Numbered from the stretch's first letter, positions 1-6,838 are shown. The stretch: 12,096 bases of DNA from Clostridiales bacterium (GCA_021200075.1 JAJQGZ010000037.1:1-12096), one strand, 5' to 3'. Made by a program: numbers and translations. The notes: generated by a model from the sequence alone, not told the origin.

Positions 1-435
<435 letters not shown>

Positions 436-513
436 AAAATAGGAAAGATGTGTCAAAGTTAAGTTCACAGTTATCTGTATTTGGTTTTGAGGGTACATAC
501 CCCAAAGAGCTAT

Positions 514-589
514 GCACCATTAGCTCAGTTGGTAGAGCACCTGACTCTTAATCAGGGTGTCCAGGGTTCGAGTCCCTGATGGTGTACCA
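514..589 (+). tRNA. tRNA-Lys (anticodon CUU)
   Basis: A full cloverleaf can be drawn. The acceptor stem is GCACCAT with ATGGTGT, and its first pair is a G-U wobble. The D loop contains AGTTGGTAGA. The anticodon stem CCTGA/TCAGG encloses the loop CTCTTAA with anticodon CTT at 547-549, and the T loop is GGTTCGAGTCC. The gene encodes its own CCA end. It reads the AAG lysine codon. It lies about 78 bases after the 23S end and 5 bases before tRNA-Glu, so it should be cut out of the rRNA precursor by RNase P and 3' processing. Confidence 0.97.
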
Positions 590-594
590 TCAGT

Positions 595-669
595 GGCCCG
601 TTGGTCAAGCGGTTAAGACATCGCCCTCTCACGGCGAAAACAGGAGTTCGATTCTCCTACGGGTCACCA
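595..669 (+). tRNA. tRNA-Glu (anticodon CUC)
   Basis: The cloverleaf has acceptor GGCCCGT paired with ACGGGTC, a D arm with TTGGTCAAGCGGTTAAGAC, and anticodon stem TCGCC/GGCGA around loop CTCTCAC. The anticodon CTC is at 628-630, the T arm is AGGAGTTCGATTCTCCT, and CCA is encoded. It reads the GAG glutamate codon. Like the tRNA-Lys before it, it is the C34 isoacceptor rather than the U34 form that can read both purine-ending codons. It is co-transcribed between 23S and 5S. Confidence 0.97.
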
Positions 670-727
670 AAGACCTTTATGTAAACCAACAAAAGTCAAG
701 TTAATATGGCAGTGCAAAACATTGCCT

Positions 728-846
728 TAGTCGGTGTTTATTACGATGAGGGTCCACCCGTTCCCATCCCGAACACGGTAGTTAAGCTCACTCGTGCCGA
801 AAATACTTGGAGGGCAGCCTCCTGGGAAAATAGGTCTTCGCCGACA
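728..846 (+). rRNA. 5S ribosomal RNA
   Basis: Helix I forms between GTCGGTG at 730-736 and CGCCGAC at 839-845. The conserved core TCCCATCCCGAACACGG and the downstream GTTAAGCTC are both present. The length of about 119 bases is normal. The ends are set by helix I and could move by one or two bases. It is the last gene of the rRNA operon and is followed six bases later by a strong terminator. Confidence 0.95.
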
Positions 847-851
847 TCTTT

Positions 852-886
852 GAACCTCACGTTAATCTGCGTGAGGTTCTTTTTTT
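852..886 (+). terminator. Intrinsic terminator of the rRNA operon
   Basis: A perfect 10-base-pair stem (GAACCTCACG at 852-861, CGTGAGGTTC at 870-879) with an 8-base loop is followed by seven or more T residues. It directly follows 5S rRNA and ends the rRNA-tRNA transcript. Confidence 0.95.
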
Positions 887-919
887 GCGCCTGTATTAAA
901 ATTATAACTATCATAAAAC

Positions 920-966
920 CAAATTTTAAAGGGCTGTTTCGCCATAAGGTGAGACAGCCCTAATTT
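920..966. terminator. Bidirectional terminator between convergent units
   Basis: A 13-base-pair stem with two G-U pairs (931-943 with 948-960) and an ATAA loop lies between the rRNA operon and the convergent minus-strand genes. The flanking bases are T-rich when read from either strand (TAATTTT after it on plus, TTTAAAATTT on minus). It probably ends minus-strand transcription from the 89-residue gene and backs up the rRNA terminator. The U-tracts are less clean than in the 852-886 terminator. Confidence 0.75.
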
Positions 967-1047
967 TGTGAGTCCGCAGTCTGTAATGTTATTTTTAAAG
1001 CAAATAGGATTTAAAAATTGTGAAAGGTATCTGCTTTATTTTGCTTA

Positions 1048-1317
1048 TTACTTATTTTGCTCACTCGCAATTTTTAATAATTCAAGCAATTCTTTATGCA
1101 ATAAATCTATGCTTTCCTGCAATTTTTCAGCGGGTAGTTTTGTTAATTTATCAGTGCGATCTAAGAAACTTCTGACTTGTTTCAACATTTTTTTATCGTT
1201 GTTGTCATCATTGAAACAGCCTTGTTTTCTTAAATACGGGAAAACATATTCATATATTTGGTTGGTGAAAAATTCTTTTATCCCCTCAATTTGAGGTATG
1301 TCATTTGTATTTTGCAT
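1048..1317 (-). CDS. Unrecognised 89-residue protein
   Basis: I do not recognise a family. The start is supported by AAAGGA at 1323-1328, five bases before the ATG, and a terminator-like hairpin follows the stop, so the ORF is probably real. The product looks soluble and mostly helical. An N-terminal part rich in aromatic residues (roughly 10-35) is followed by a single Cys at 34 and an acidic turn. A Lys/Leu/Glu-rich amphipathic stretch from about 45 to the end (containing AEKLQESIDLLHKELLELL) could form a coiled coil or helical hairpin. There is no signal peptide or membrane segment. It lies 71 bases downstream of the broken PAP2 gene with no terminator between, so the two may share a transcript. 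The plus-strand ORF over the same DNA is a shadow. Confidence 0.6.
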   Translation of the reverse strand: MQNTNDIPQIEGIKEFFTNQIYEYVFPYLRKQGCFNDDNNDKKMLKQVRSFLDRTDKLTKLPAEKLQESIDLLHKELLELLKIASEQNK

Positions 1318-1388
1318 TTTTATCCTTTTGCCGATTTGCAGTTTTATTCTTCCACTTATTTGATAATTAAAAACAACTGAGATTGATT

Positions 1389-2434
1389 TTACTTTGCAGG
1401 AATGATTGATTTTTGCACAAAGGTGTTATAAATTTCTCTGACTATCAGGAAAAGAGTATATCCGATAATTGCTGCGGCGGCAACATCGGACAGGTAGTGC
1501 GCACCGGCAACAAGCCGTGTATACCCCATTACAAATACATATACGGTGCTGATGCATACGGCAACCGGCGTAAACTTTTTCAGCCGTTCAAACGCAGAGC
1601 AGAGCAGTAAGCTCAAAAATGTTGTGCAGGCGTATGTTGTGTGACCGCTCGGGAAAGAATCCGCCCTGCTGTAAAGCCCCATATCGTTGCCCTTTTGGTA
1701 CCAGCGGGTAAATGCGGAAAAGTCTGTACCGTAAGCCATATCCCTTGAAAGGGGAGAATATTTTCCCTCGCTCATACCGTCCTCGTTGAGAAAATTATTT
1801 GAGTAAGCCACCATTTCTCTGAAACGGACACGGCTTGTTATTTCTTTACATTCCTCAACAATTTTGTAAAAAATGCCGAGCAGTACACCGGTGAGAGCTA
1901 AAAGCTCTAACTTGCGGAGGATTTTTTTGTCGATTTTTGAAACGATGAAAATTGATATTATTGCGACAGCAAAGCTGATTATGAAATATACCGCTTGGCT
2001 GAGTTCTGATTTTCCTGTGTCGGAAAGTATGTTTTTACCACATTTTTAATCAGCTTTTTCCAGCCGATACCGCACAAAACGAAAAATCCGACGGTTGTTA
2101 CAGCCTTGACAATGAAATCAAAAAATTTATACGCCTTTGCCTGTGTATTTTCTACCGGCTTTACGAAAGGCAGAATGTTGCTGATAATTTGCAGAGAATT
2201 GTTAAGGTCGTGCCTGCAAACAAAAATAATGGCGAACGCAATTCCCCACATACCCCAGTAAACAAACTGACCGTATGATTCCGCAATGTCGACAAATGTG
2301 TTTTGCGGATTAAATAATTCTATATCAATCGCAAAGTCGTTTGCTGTTGCATATATCAGCAGTGCAAATGCGACGATGTAAAAAATTATCGAAAAGGCAG
2401 TAAAGCCCTTTTTCTTTTCTATAATATCCCTCAC
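1389..2434 (-). pseudogene. PAP2-family membrane phosphatase, frameshifted
   Basis: Two minus-strand frames together make one PAP2 (type 2 phosphatidic acid phosphatase) protein of about 348 residues. The first frame (2434 to 1979) gives three membrane segments. The second is open from 2045 to 1389 and gives two more, followed by the active site. The catalytic motifs are all in the second frame. Motif 1 is a K-x6-R variant (KEITSRVR, with F in place of the usual P), motif 2 is PSGH within SFPSGHTTYA, and motif 3 is R-x5-H-x3-D (RLVAGAHYLSD); two helices follow. The frames join if one base is restored in the A5 run at 2032-2036, giving VKNILSDTGK in place of VKTYFPTQ. Intact relatives dephosphorylate lipid phosphates such as phosphatidate or undecaprenyl pyrophosphate at the membrane. 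The first-frame start is a GTG with no clear ribosome binding site. A sequencing error remains possible. Confidence 0.8.
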
Positions 2435-2467
2435 AAAGTTAAATTTATGTTAAATCAATTTTAAATT

Positions 2468-2496
2468 ATTGTAGCATATTTGTATTATATTTGCAA
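2468..2496 (-). promoter_or_regulatory. SigA-type promoter for the PAP2 gene
   Basis: On the minus strand TTGCAA (2491-2496) and TACAAT (2468-2473) are separated by 17 bases, a good match to the housekeeping consensus. Transcription would begin near 2461, about 25 bases before the proposed GTG start. The preceding minus-strand unit ends in a strong terminator just upstream, so the PAP2 gene needs its own promoter. Confidence 0.7.
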
Positions 2497-2511
2497 GAAC
2501 AGGGAATAAGG

Positions 2512-2550
2512 GCAAAAAATAAACCGGAGCAAACGGCTGTTTACTCCGGT
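2512..2550 (-). terminator. Strong intrinsic terminator of the small transcript
   Basis: On the minus strand a 12-base-pair stem (2539-2550 with 2523-2534, one G-U pair) with a 4-base AGCC loop is followed by TTTATTTTTTG. It ends the short transcript that starts near 2738 and separates it from the PAP2 promoter. Confidence 0.92.
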
Positions 2551-2559
2551 GATACACAT

Positions 2560-2579
2560 CCTAAGCGAAAGGACTTAGG
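2560..2579 (-). promoter_or_regulatory. Hairpin with a Shine-Dalgarno-complementary loop
   Basis: CCTAAG (minus 2579-2574) pairs perfectly with CTTAGG (2565-2560) around the 8-base loop TCCTTTCG. The loop can pair with CGAAGGA in the ribosome binding site of the small ORF (2673-2667), leaving one bulged base. The 5' arm can also join an alternative stem, TAGGCA with TGCCTA, that covers the stop region of the small ORF. The hairpin itself is read directly from the sequence; its function is inference. Confidence 0.5.
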
Positions 2580-2586
2580 CACAGGA

Positions 2587-2655
2587 TTATTTGCCTACAT
2601 ATGCCCTGTCGCCCTTGGCAAGGATTTCAGCACACTTAATAAGAATTTTAAGCAT
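2587..2655 (-). CDS. Small ORF, 22-residue peptide of unknown function
   Basis: The ATG at 2653-2655 has an almost ideal ribosome binding site, AGGAGGG (2664-2670), eight bases upstream. The reading frame runs 22 codons to TAA at 2587-2589. The peptide begins MLKILIKCAEIL and ends YVGK. It has a short amphipathic, cationic N-terminal half with one Cys, and a polar C-terminal half containing GDRAY. It is the only ORF in a short, strongly promoted transcript with its own terminator. It could be a signalling or regulatory peptide, a short leader ORF, or a coding segment inside a functional RNA. I recognise no family. The peptide lacks the long hydrophobic stretch expected of a type I toxin, and no agr-type processing genes are nearby. 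Confidence 0.55.
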   Translation of the reverse strand: MLKILIKCAEILAKGDRAYVGK

Positions 2656-2683
2656 AGTAAATTCCCTCCTTCGCAAAGTCATT

Positions 2684-2736
2684 GAAGTGGTCTGCGGATT
2701 GAAATTTTGTGCCGTGCAATCCGTATTCCTCACTTC
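2684..2736 (-). ncRNA. Foldable 5' leader of the small transcript
   Basis: The first 50 or so bases after the predicted start site fold into a two-tier stem. The outer helix is GAAGTG/CACTTC (2731-2736 with 2684-2689). The inner helix is CGGATTG/CAATCCG (2717-2723 with 2695-2701), with a 15-base A/C-rich loop. An asymmetric internal loop separates the helices: 7 bases (AGGAATA) on the 5' side and 5 bases (CAGAC) on the 3' side. The element ends 11 bases before the ribosome binding site of the small ORF. It may be a cis-regulatory leader or the core of a small RNA. It matches no riboswitch signature I know, and pairing was judged by eye only. Confidence 0.5.
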
Positions 2737-2744
2737 GATTAGAC

Positions 2745-2772
2745 ATTATAACATCTAAATTATAAATGTCAA
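2745..2772 (-). promoter_or_regulatory. Perfect-consensus extended -10 promoter
   Basis: On the minus strand TTGACA (2767-2772) and TATAAT (2745-2750) are both exact consensus, separated by 16 bases, with a TG one base upstream of the -10 (extended -10). Transcription should begin near 2738 and run about 225 bases to the terminator at 2512-2550. No other promoter in the window is this close to consensus, which points to an abundant small transcript. Confidence 0.85.
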
Positions 2773-2942
2773 TACTTATTAGTAAAAAAATTAAAAAAAT
2801 ATTTGTTAGATTTCACCAAACAAATTGACAAAATAAGCTAAAAATAACTTTACGATTGTATAAAATACACAAAAACAACCGCATTTTTAAAACCAATAAG
2901 CTCTTACATTTTGAAGAAGGCTTTATCTGTAATATTATGATT
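2773..2942. other. A/T-rich intergenic stretch after yfbR
   Basis: This stretch holds no ORF with a ribosome binding site. An imperfect minus-strand hairpin near 2894-2920 (AAGC...GCTT arms with a bulge), followed by a few T residues, could be a weak terminator for yfbR. A plus-strand TTGACA at 2825-2830 has no -10 at the right spacing. The rest is runs of A and T. Confidence 0.4.
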
Positions 2943-3530
2943 TTATTGCTTTGTGTGGTCGTCAAGCGTCAGATAGTATGACGGCAGGAAGTTTTCGCTG
3001 AAATATTTAACCTCGTCAAGGTCTATGTCGTCAATGATTTTCCGCTGAGCGTCAAGCGCTTTTTCAAATTCACGGTTGCCCATTCTGGTTTCCTCAATAC
3101 ATTTGATCAGCGCACTGATTTTATCCGCCGCTTTTACAAGAACCCAAAGCTCCTTGTCCTCGTCGCTTTTGTTGAAGAAAGGCTCGTACTCCTCGGCAAA
3201 TTCCTCCGGCAACATAGCAAGCAGTCTTTCGCCGGCGGTTTTTTCTACATCCTTGTAAACATTTTTAATATCGTCGTTATAGTATTTAACCGGAGTGGGC
3301 ATATCGCCGGTGATAACCTCGGTTGTATCGTGGTACAAAGCAAGAAGGCATATTCTTTCGGCGTTATAGTTTTTTCCGAATTTTTTGTTGCCTATCAATG
3401 CAAGCGCATGAGCTATTACTGCAACGCTGTGACTGTGTTCGGCAATATTTTCGGGCGTGGTATTGTTCATTAAAGCCCATCGGTTGATGAACTTCATTCT
3501 GTTTACCATTGCGAAGAAATTGTTATTCAT
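2943..3530 (-). CDS. yfbR: 5'-deoxynucleotidase, YfbR family (HD domain)
   Basis: The product (195 residues) aligns along its whole length with E. coli YfbR (199 residues), a cytoplasmic metal-dependent phosphohydrolase. YfbR removes phosphate from dAMP, dCMP, dGMP, dUMP and dTMP and so tunes deoxynucleotide pools. The start and much of the core match (SRLKLINRW becomes NRMKFINRW, and TGDLPTPVKY becomes TGDMPTPVKY). The HD metal and catalytic residues are in place: H32 in AEHSH, H67-D68 in YHDTTEV, E71 and D136 in KAADKIS. I chose the ATG at 3528-3530, not the in-frame ATG six codons upstream. It gives the family N-terminus, sits behind GGCGG, and overlaps the aspS stop by eight bases, as in translationally coupled genes. 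It is the last gene of hisS-aspS-yfbR. Confidence 0.93.
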   Translation of the reverse strand: MNNNFFAMVNRMKFINRWALMNNTTPENIAEHSHSVAVIAHALALIGNKKFGKNYNAERICLLALYHDTTEVITGDMPTPVKYYNDDIKNVYKDVEKTAGERLLAMLPEEFAEEYEPFFNKSDEDKELWVLVKAADKISALIKCIEETRMGNREFEKALDAQRKIIDDIDLDEVKYFSENFLPSYYLTLDDHTKQ

Positions 3531-5316
3531 TGTCCGCCGCCTTTGCAATGTCTATACCAAGCTCGTCAAGCTGAATATCGTCAATATAATCCGGCGCACC
3601 GCTCATAAGTTCGCTTGCGTTTTGCACTTTCGGGAATGCGGTTACATCTCTAAGGCTGTCCGCACCGCAGATAAGCATTGTCAGCCTGTCAAGACCGATA
3701 CCCATTCCGCCGTGGGGAGGACAGGCATAACGATATGCTTCCACAAGGAAACCGAATTTTGCATCAATTTCCTCCTGACTCATTCCGAGAAGCTCAAACA
3801 TTTTGTTTTGAAGCTCGCAGTCGGTAATTCTCATCGAACCGGAGGAAAGCTCATAGCCGTTAGCAACAAGGTCAAACGCCTTTGCCCTTACCTTTCCCTT
3901 GTCGGTGTCAAGATATTCTATACATTCCTCCATAGGCATAGTAAACGGATGGTGCATTGCAAGCCATTCTCCGCTTTCTTCATCGTATTCAAAAAACGGC
4001 ATCTCGGTTATCCAGAGGAAGTTGAATTTATTTTTGGGGATTACGTCAAGCTCTTTTGCAATGATAAGACGAAGTGCGCCGAGAACGGAAAGTGTGGTAG
4101 ATGTTTTTCCGCTGACGATAAATATGCAGTCGCCTTTTTTTGCACCGAGGTTTTCACAAAGCTCGGCAAGTTCATTGTCCTTGAGGAATTTGTTGAATGA
4201 ACAGCTCGGCTCGTCCTCCGCCCATCTGATACAGGCAAGACCCTTTGCGCCGATACCTTTTGCGTATTCGGTGAGCTTGTCAATTTTCTTTCTGTTGTAA
4301 ACGGAAGCGGCGTTTTCGGCTTTTACGGCTTTTACGCTTCCGCCCTCGGCAATTGCAGTTTTGAATACGGGGAAATCCGTCTTTCCCGCCCATTCGGTTA
4401 TGTCGTTTATCAGCATATCAAATCGGGTGTCGGGCTTGTCGGAACCGTATTTTTCCATTGCGTCGGCAAATGTCATTCTCGGCAGGGGAAGCGTGACGTC
4501 AACATTAATAGTTTCTTTCATCAGCTTTTGAACAAGTCCCTCGGCAATTTCCATAATATCGTCGGTATCGACAAAGGACATTTCCATATCAATTTGAGTG
4601 AATTCCGGCTGCCTGTCGGCACGCAAATCCTCATCTCTGAAGCAGCGAGCAAACTGAATATACCTGTCAAAGCCTGCAATCATACAAAGCTGTTTGTAAA
4701 TCTGCGGAGACTGCGGCAGAGCATAGAATTTTCCGTTATGTACTCTCGACGGCACAACATAGTCTCTTGCGCCCTCGGGAGTTGATTTTGTCAGCATCGG
4801 GGTTTCTATATCGATAAAATCATTGTCGTAAAAGTAATCTCTTGCGATTTTTGTGATTTTATGACGCATTATTATATTTTGGGTGAGCTTTTGATTTCTT
4901 AAATTCAAATAGCGGTATTTGAGCGTGGTTTCGTCGCCGACCTTTTGGGAATTGACAATTTCAAAAGGCGGAGTTTGCGCTTTTGAAATTATGCGAAGTT
5001 CCTTGACGATTATTTCAATTTCACCGGTGGGAATTTCCTTATTTTTGCTTTCCCTTTCGCATACCGTGCCGACGGCAGCTACAACATATTCCGCTCTGAT
5101 ACTCTGCGCCTTTGCAAAAACGGTGCGGTCCGTTGCATCGTTGAATGAAAGCTGAACGATACCCGTTCTGTCTCTCAGGTCAATGAATATAAGATTACCT
5201 AAATCCCTCTGCCTTTGGCACCAGCCGAAAAGAGTTACCTCTCTGCCGGAATCCGTAATGCGGAGATTACCGCACCAATCGCTTCTTTTCAGTCCTTTTA
5301 TAGTTTTGTTTTCCAT
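3523..5316 (-). CDS. aspS: Aspartyl-tRNA synthetase, bacterial type
   Basis: This 597-residue class II synthetase charges tRNA-Asp with aspartate. The layout is that of bacterial AspRS. An anticodon-binding OB fold comes first (about 25-110, with GWCQRQRDLGNLIFIDLRDR). The catalytic core follows, with motif 2 FRDEDLRADRQPEFTQID at 226-243. The GAD insertion domain is at about 300-410 and motif 3, GLDRLTMLI, at 541-549. Residue L39 in the RDLG loop matches Leu30 of the E. coli enzyme. Non-discriminating AspRSs such as that of Pseudomonas aeruginosa have His there, so this enzyme is probably specific for tRNA-Asp; that is inference. GGAG at 5324-5327 lies seven bases before the ATG. The gene starts 23 bases after the hisS stop, with no terminator, so the two are co-transcribed. 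Confidence 0.98.
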   Translation of the reverse strand: MENKTIKGLKRSDWCGNLRITDSGREVTLFGWCQRQRDLGNLIFIDLRDRTGIVQLSFNDATDRTVFAKAQSIRAEYVVAAVGTVCERESKNKEIPTGEIEIIVKELRIISKAQTPPFEIVNSQKVGDETTLKYRYLNLRNQKLTQNIIMRHKITKIARDYFYDNDFIDIETPMLTKSTPEGARDYVVPSRVHNGKFYALPQSPQIYKQLCMIAGFDRYIQFARCFRDEDLRADRQPEFTQIDMEMSFVDTDDIMEIAEGLVQKLMKETINVDVTLPLPRMTFADAMEKYGSDKPDTRFDMLINDITEWAGKTDFPVFKTAIAEGGSVKAVKAENAASVYNRKKIDKLTEYAKGIGAKGLACIRWAEDEPSCSFNKFLKDNELAELCENLGAKKGDCIFIVSGKTSTTLSVLGALRLIIAKELDVIPKNKFNFLWITEMPFFEYDEESGEWLAMHHPFTMPMEECIEYLDTDKGKVRAKAFDLVANGYELSSGSMRITDCELQNKMFELLGMSQEEIDAKFGFLVEAYRYACPPHGGMGIGLDRLTMLICGADSLRDVTAFPKVQNASELMSGAPDYIDDIQLDELGIDIAKAADNE

Positions 5317-5339
5317 ATCTTCACTCCGTTATTCGGTAA

Positions 5340-6692
5340 TTACTGTTCTTTGTTTTCACCTGTGCCGAAGAGGGAGGAAAAATCGAACTCCTCTCCGTTT
5401 ATCTCCAAATCGGCAAGCTGTTGCGAGAGGGAAATGTTGTAAAATCCGTTGACGAATGTTGTAAGGTCAATTTCCGTTTCCTCTCCGGTGGACATATTTT
5501 TGAGCTTTGCCTTTGAGTTTTCAACCTCGCTGTCGCCAATAACCACATTGAATGTCGCACCGAGCTTATCCGCATATTTCATCTGCGCACGCAGGCTCCT
5601 TTGATTAAGGTCAAGCACCGTTGCAAAACCCTCGGCACGCATATCCTCGGATATTTCCAGAGCTTTGACAAGCGCCTTGTCGCCGAGTGTGGCTATGAAT
5701 AAATCGGGAACCTGAGGAGCGGGGAATTCGCTTCCCTGAGCTTCCATAAGCAGCATAACTCTTTCAAGACCCATAGCGAATCCGAGCGACGGAGTATGCT
5801 GACCGCCGAGTTCTTCAACCAATCTGTCATATCTTCCGCCGGCGCATACGGCACTCTGTGCACCGATTGAGCCGGACAAAAATTCAAACACAGTTTTGGT
5901 ATAATAATCAAGTCCTCTTACTATTTTCGGATTAATTGTAAATTCGATATTCATCGCCTTTAAATAATCCTGCACCTTGGCAAAATGCTCCTTACAGTCG
6001 TCGCAGAGATAGTCAATAACAACCGGTGCGTGCGACGCTATCTCCGAGCAAATCGGACCTTTGCAGTCAAGTATACGCATCGGATTTCTTTCAAGCCTGT
6101 CACGGCAGGTATTGCAAAGCTCGTCCTGCCTTGCGGAAAAATATTCCCTGAGCGCCTGTAAATATTTCGCCCTGCATTTTGGACAGCCGATTGAATTGAT
6201 TTCAAGCGAGAGGTCTTTTATTCCGAGATTTTCAAAAATTCTTGAAGCAAGAGCGATAATTTCCACATCCGCAACAGGGGACTGAGTACCGAAGCACTCC
6301 ACTCCGAACTGGTGAAATTCTCTGAGCCTGCCTGCCTGCGGTTTTTCGTATCTGTAGCAGGGGGTTACATAGCTTATTTTTTGCGGCATAGTTTCGTTGC
6401 ACAGTCCGTTTTCCAAAAAAGAGCGGACTTCGCCCGCTGTTCCCTCCGGCTTCAGAGTGATTGAGCGGCCGCCCTTGTCGTCGAATGTGTACATCTCCTT
6501 TTGTACAACATCAGTAGTGTCTCCCACTCCTCGCTGAAACAGCTCCGTATGCTCAAATACTGGTGTACGCATTTCTTTGTATCCGTATTTTTCCGCAATA
6601 TCTATAACGGTTGCTTCTATATATTGATATTTGTGAATTTCCGCCGGCAGGGCGTCCTTTGTCCCCTTAACGGCTTTTGTAACAAGCGCCAT
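5340..6692 (-). CDS. hisS: Histidyl-tRNA synthetase
   Basis: This class II synthetase (450 residues) charges tRNA-His. Recognisable parts are KGTKDALP near the N-terminus, motif 2 YRYEKPQAGRLREFHQFG (about 113-130), the HisA loop GLDYYTKTVFE at 260-270, AGGRYDRL (284-291), motif 3 GFAMGLERVMLL (304-315), and a C-terminal anticodon-binding domain from about 330. The insertion domain carries eight cysteines, mostly as CxxC pairs (170/173, 193/196, 210/215, 230/233), so one or two bound zinc ions are plausible. Firmicutes HisRSs share the first pairs; the last three cysteines look extra. It has about 25 residues more at the C-terminus than the E. coli enzyme. GAAAGG at 6701-6706 sits eight bases before the ATG. 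Confidence 0.97.
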   Translation of the reverse strand: MALVTKAVKGTKDALPAEIHKYQYIEATVIDIAEKYGYKEMRTPVFEHTELFQRGVGDTTDVVQKEMYTFDDKGGRSITLKPEGTAGEVRSFLENGLCNETMPQKISYVTPCYRYEKPQAGRLREFHQFGVECFGTQSPVADVEIIALASRIFENLGIKDLSLEINSIGCPKCRAKYLQALREYFSARQDELCNTCRDRLERNPMRILDCKGPICSEIASHAPVVIDYLCDDCKEHFAKVQDYLKAMNIEFTINPKIVRGLDYYTKTVFEFLSGSIGAQSAVCAGGRYDRLVEELGGQHTPSLGFAMGLERVMLLMEAQGSEFPAPQVPDLFIATLGDKALVKALEISEDMRAEGFATVLDLNQRSLRAQMKYADKLGATFNVVIGDSEVENSKAKLKNMSTGEETEIDLTTFVNGFYNISLSQQLADLEINGEEFDFSSLFGTGENKEQ

Positions 6693-6711
6693 ATAAGTAA
6701 CCTTTCTTTCG

Positions 6712-6838
6712 GCAAGCCTCGGCTTGCAAAGCTTTATTGTTTTTCAATATGTAAGAAGCCTCTGAACAGCGCAGATATATTCCGCTCGGCATCAGAAGCT
6801 CTTTGCAATTAATATTTGTTTGCCGATTGAATATCGGC
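6712..6838 (-). promoter_or_regulatory. Structured leader upstream of hisS (not a T-box)
   Basis: The 168 bases between mgsA and hisS contain three foldable elements on the minus strand. The first is GCCGAT/ATCGGC with a 5-base loop (6822-6838). The second is a two-tier stem, GCTTCTGA/TCAGAGGC (6792-6799 with 6758-6765), enclosing GCGGA/TCTGC (6781-6785 with 6771-6775). The third is GCAAGC/GCTTGC (6722-6727 with 6712-6717) with a CGAG loop, ending five bases before the hisS ribosome binding site. None is followed by a run of T, so they are not intrinsic terminators. No T-box signature (AGGGTGGAACCGCG-like) is present. I could not find a convincing promoter, so hisS may be read through from mgsA. 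Confidence 0.4.

Noticed and set aside
706..963. An 85-codon plus-strand ORF
   Set aside because: It runs through the 5S rRNA gene and both terminators.
2020..2045. Programmed -1 frameshift joining the two PAP2 frames
   Set aside because: A lysine AAA codon could slip on the A5 run, but the X-XXY-YYZ heptamer is absent (GGTAAAA in phase) and I saw no clear stimulatory stem. A one-base indel is the simpler reading.
2587..2655. AgrD-type autoinducer or type I toxin peptide
   Set aside because: The single Cys lacks the surrounding cyclic-peptide pattern and acidic tail of AgrD, no agrB or agrC is adjacent, and the peptide has no membrane-spanning stretch as in type I toxins.
2512..2738. 6S RNA
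   Set aside because: The length is near that of 6S RNA, but the transcript ends are not complementary and no long hairpin with a central bubble forms. It also carries a ribosome binding site and ORF.
3457..4200. A 247-codon plus-strand ORF
   Set aside because: It lies antisense to aspS and yfbR, both of which are well-matched families, and its composition is that of a shadow frame. The other long plus-strand frames under hisS, mrdA, mreC and mreB are rejected for the same reason.
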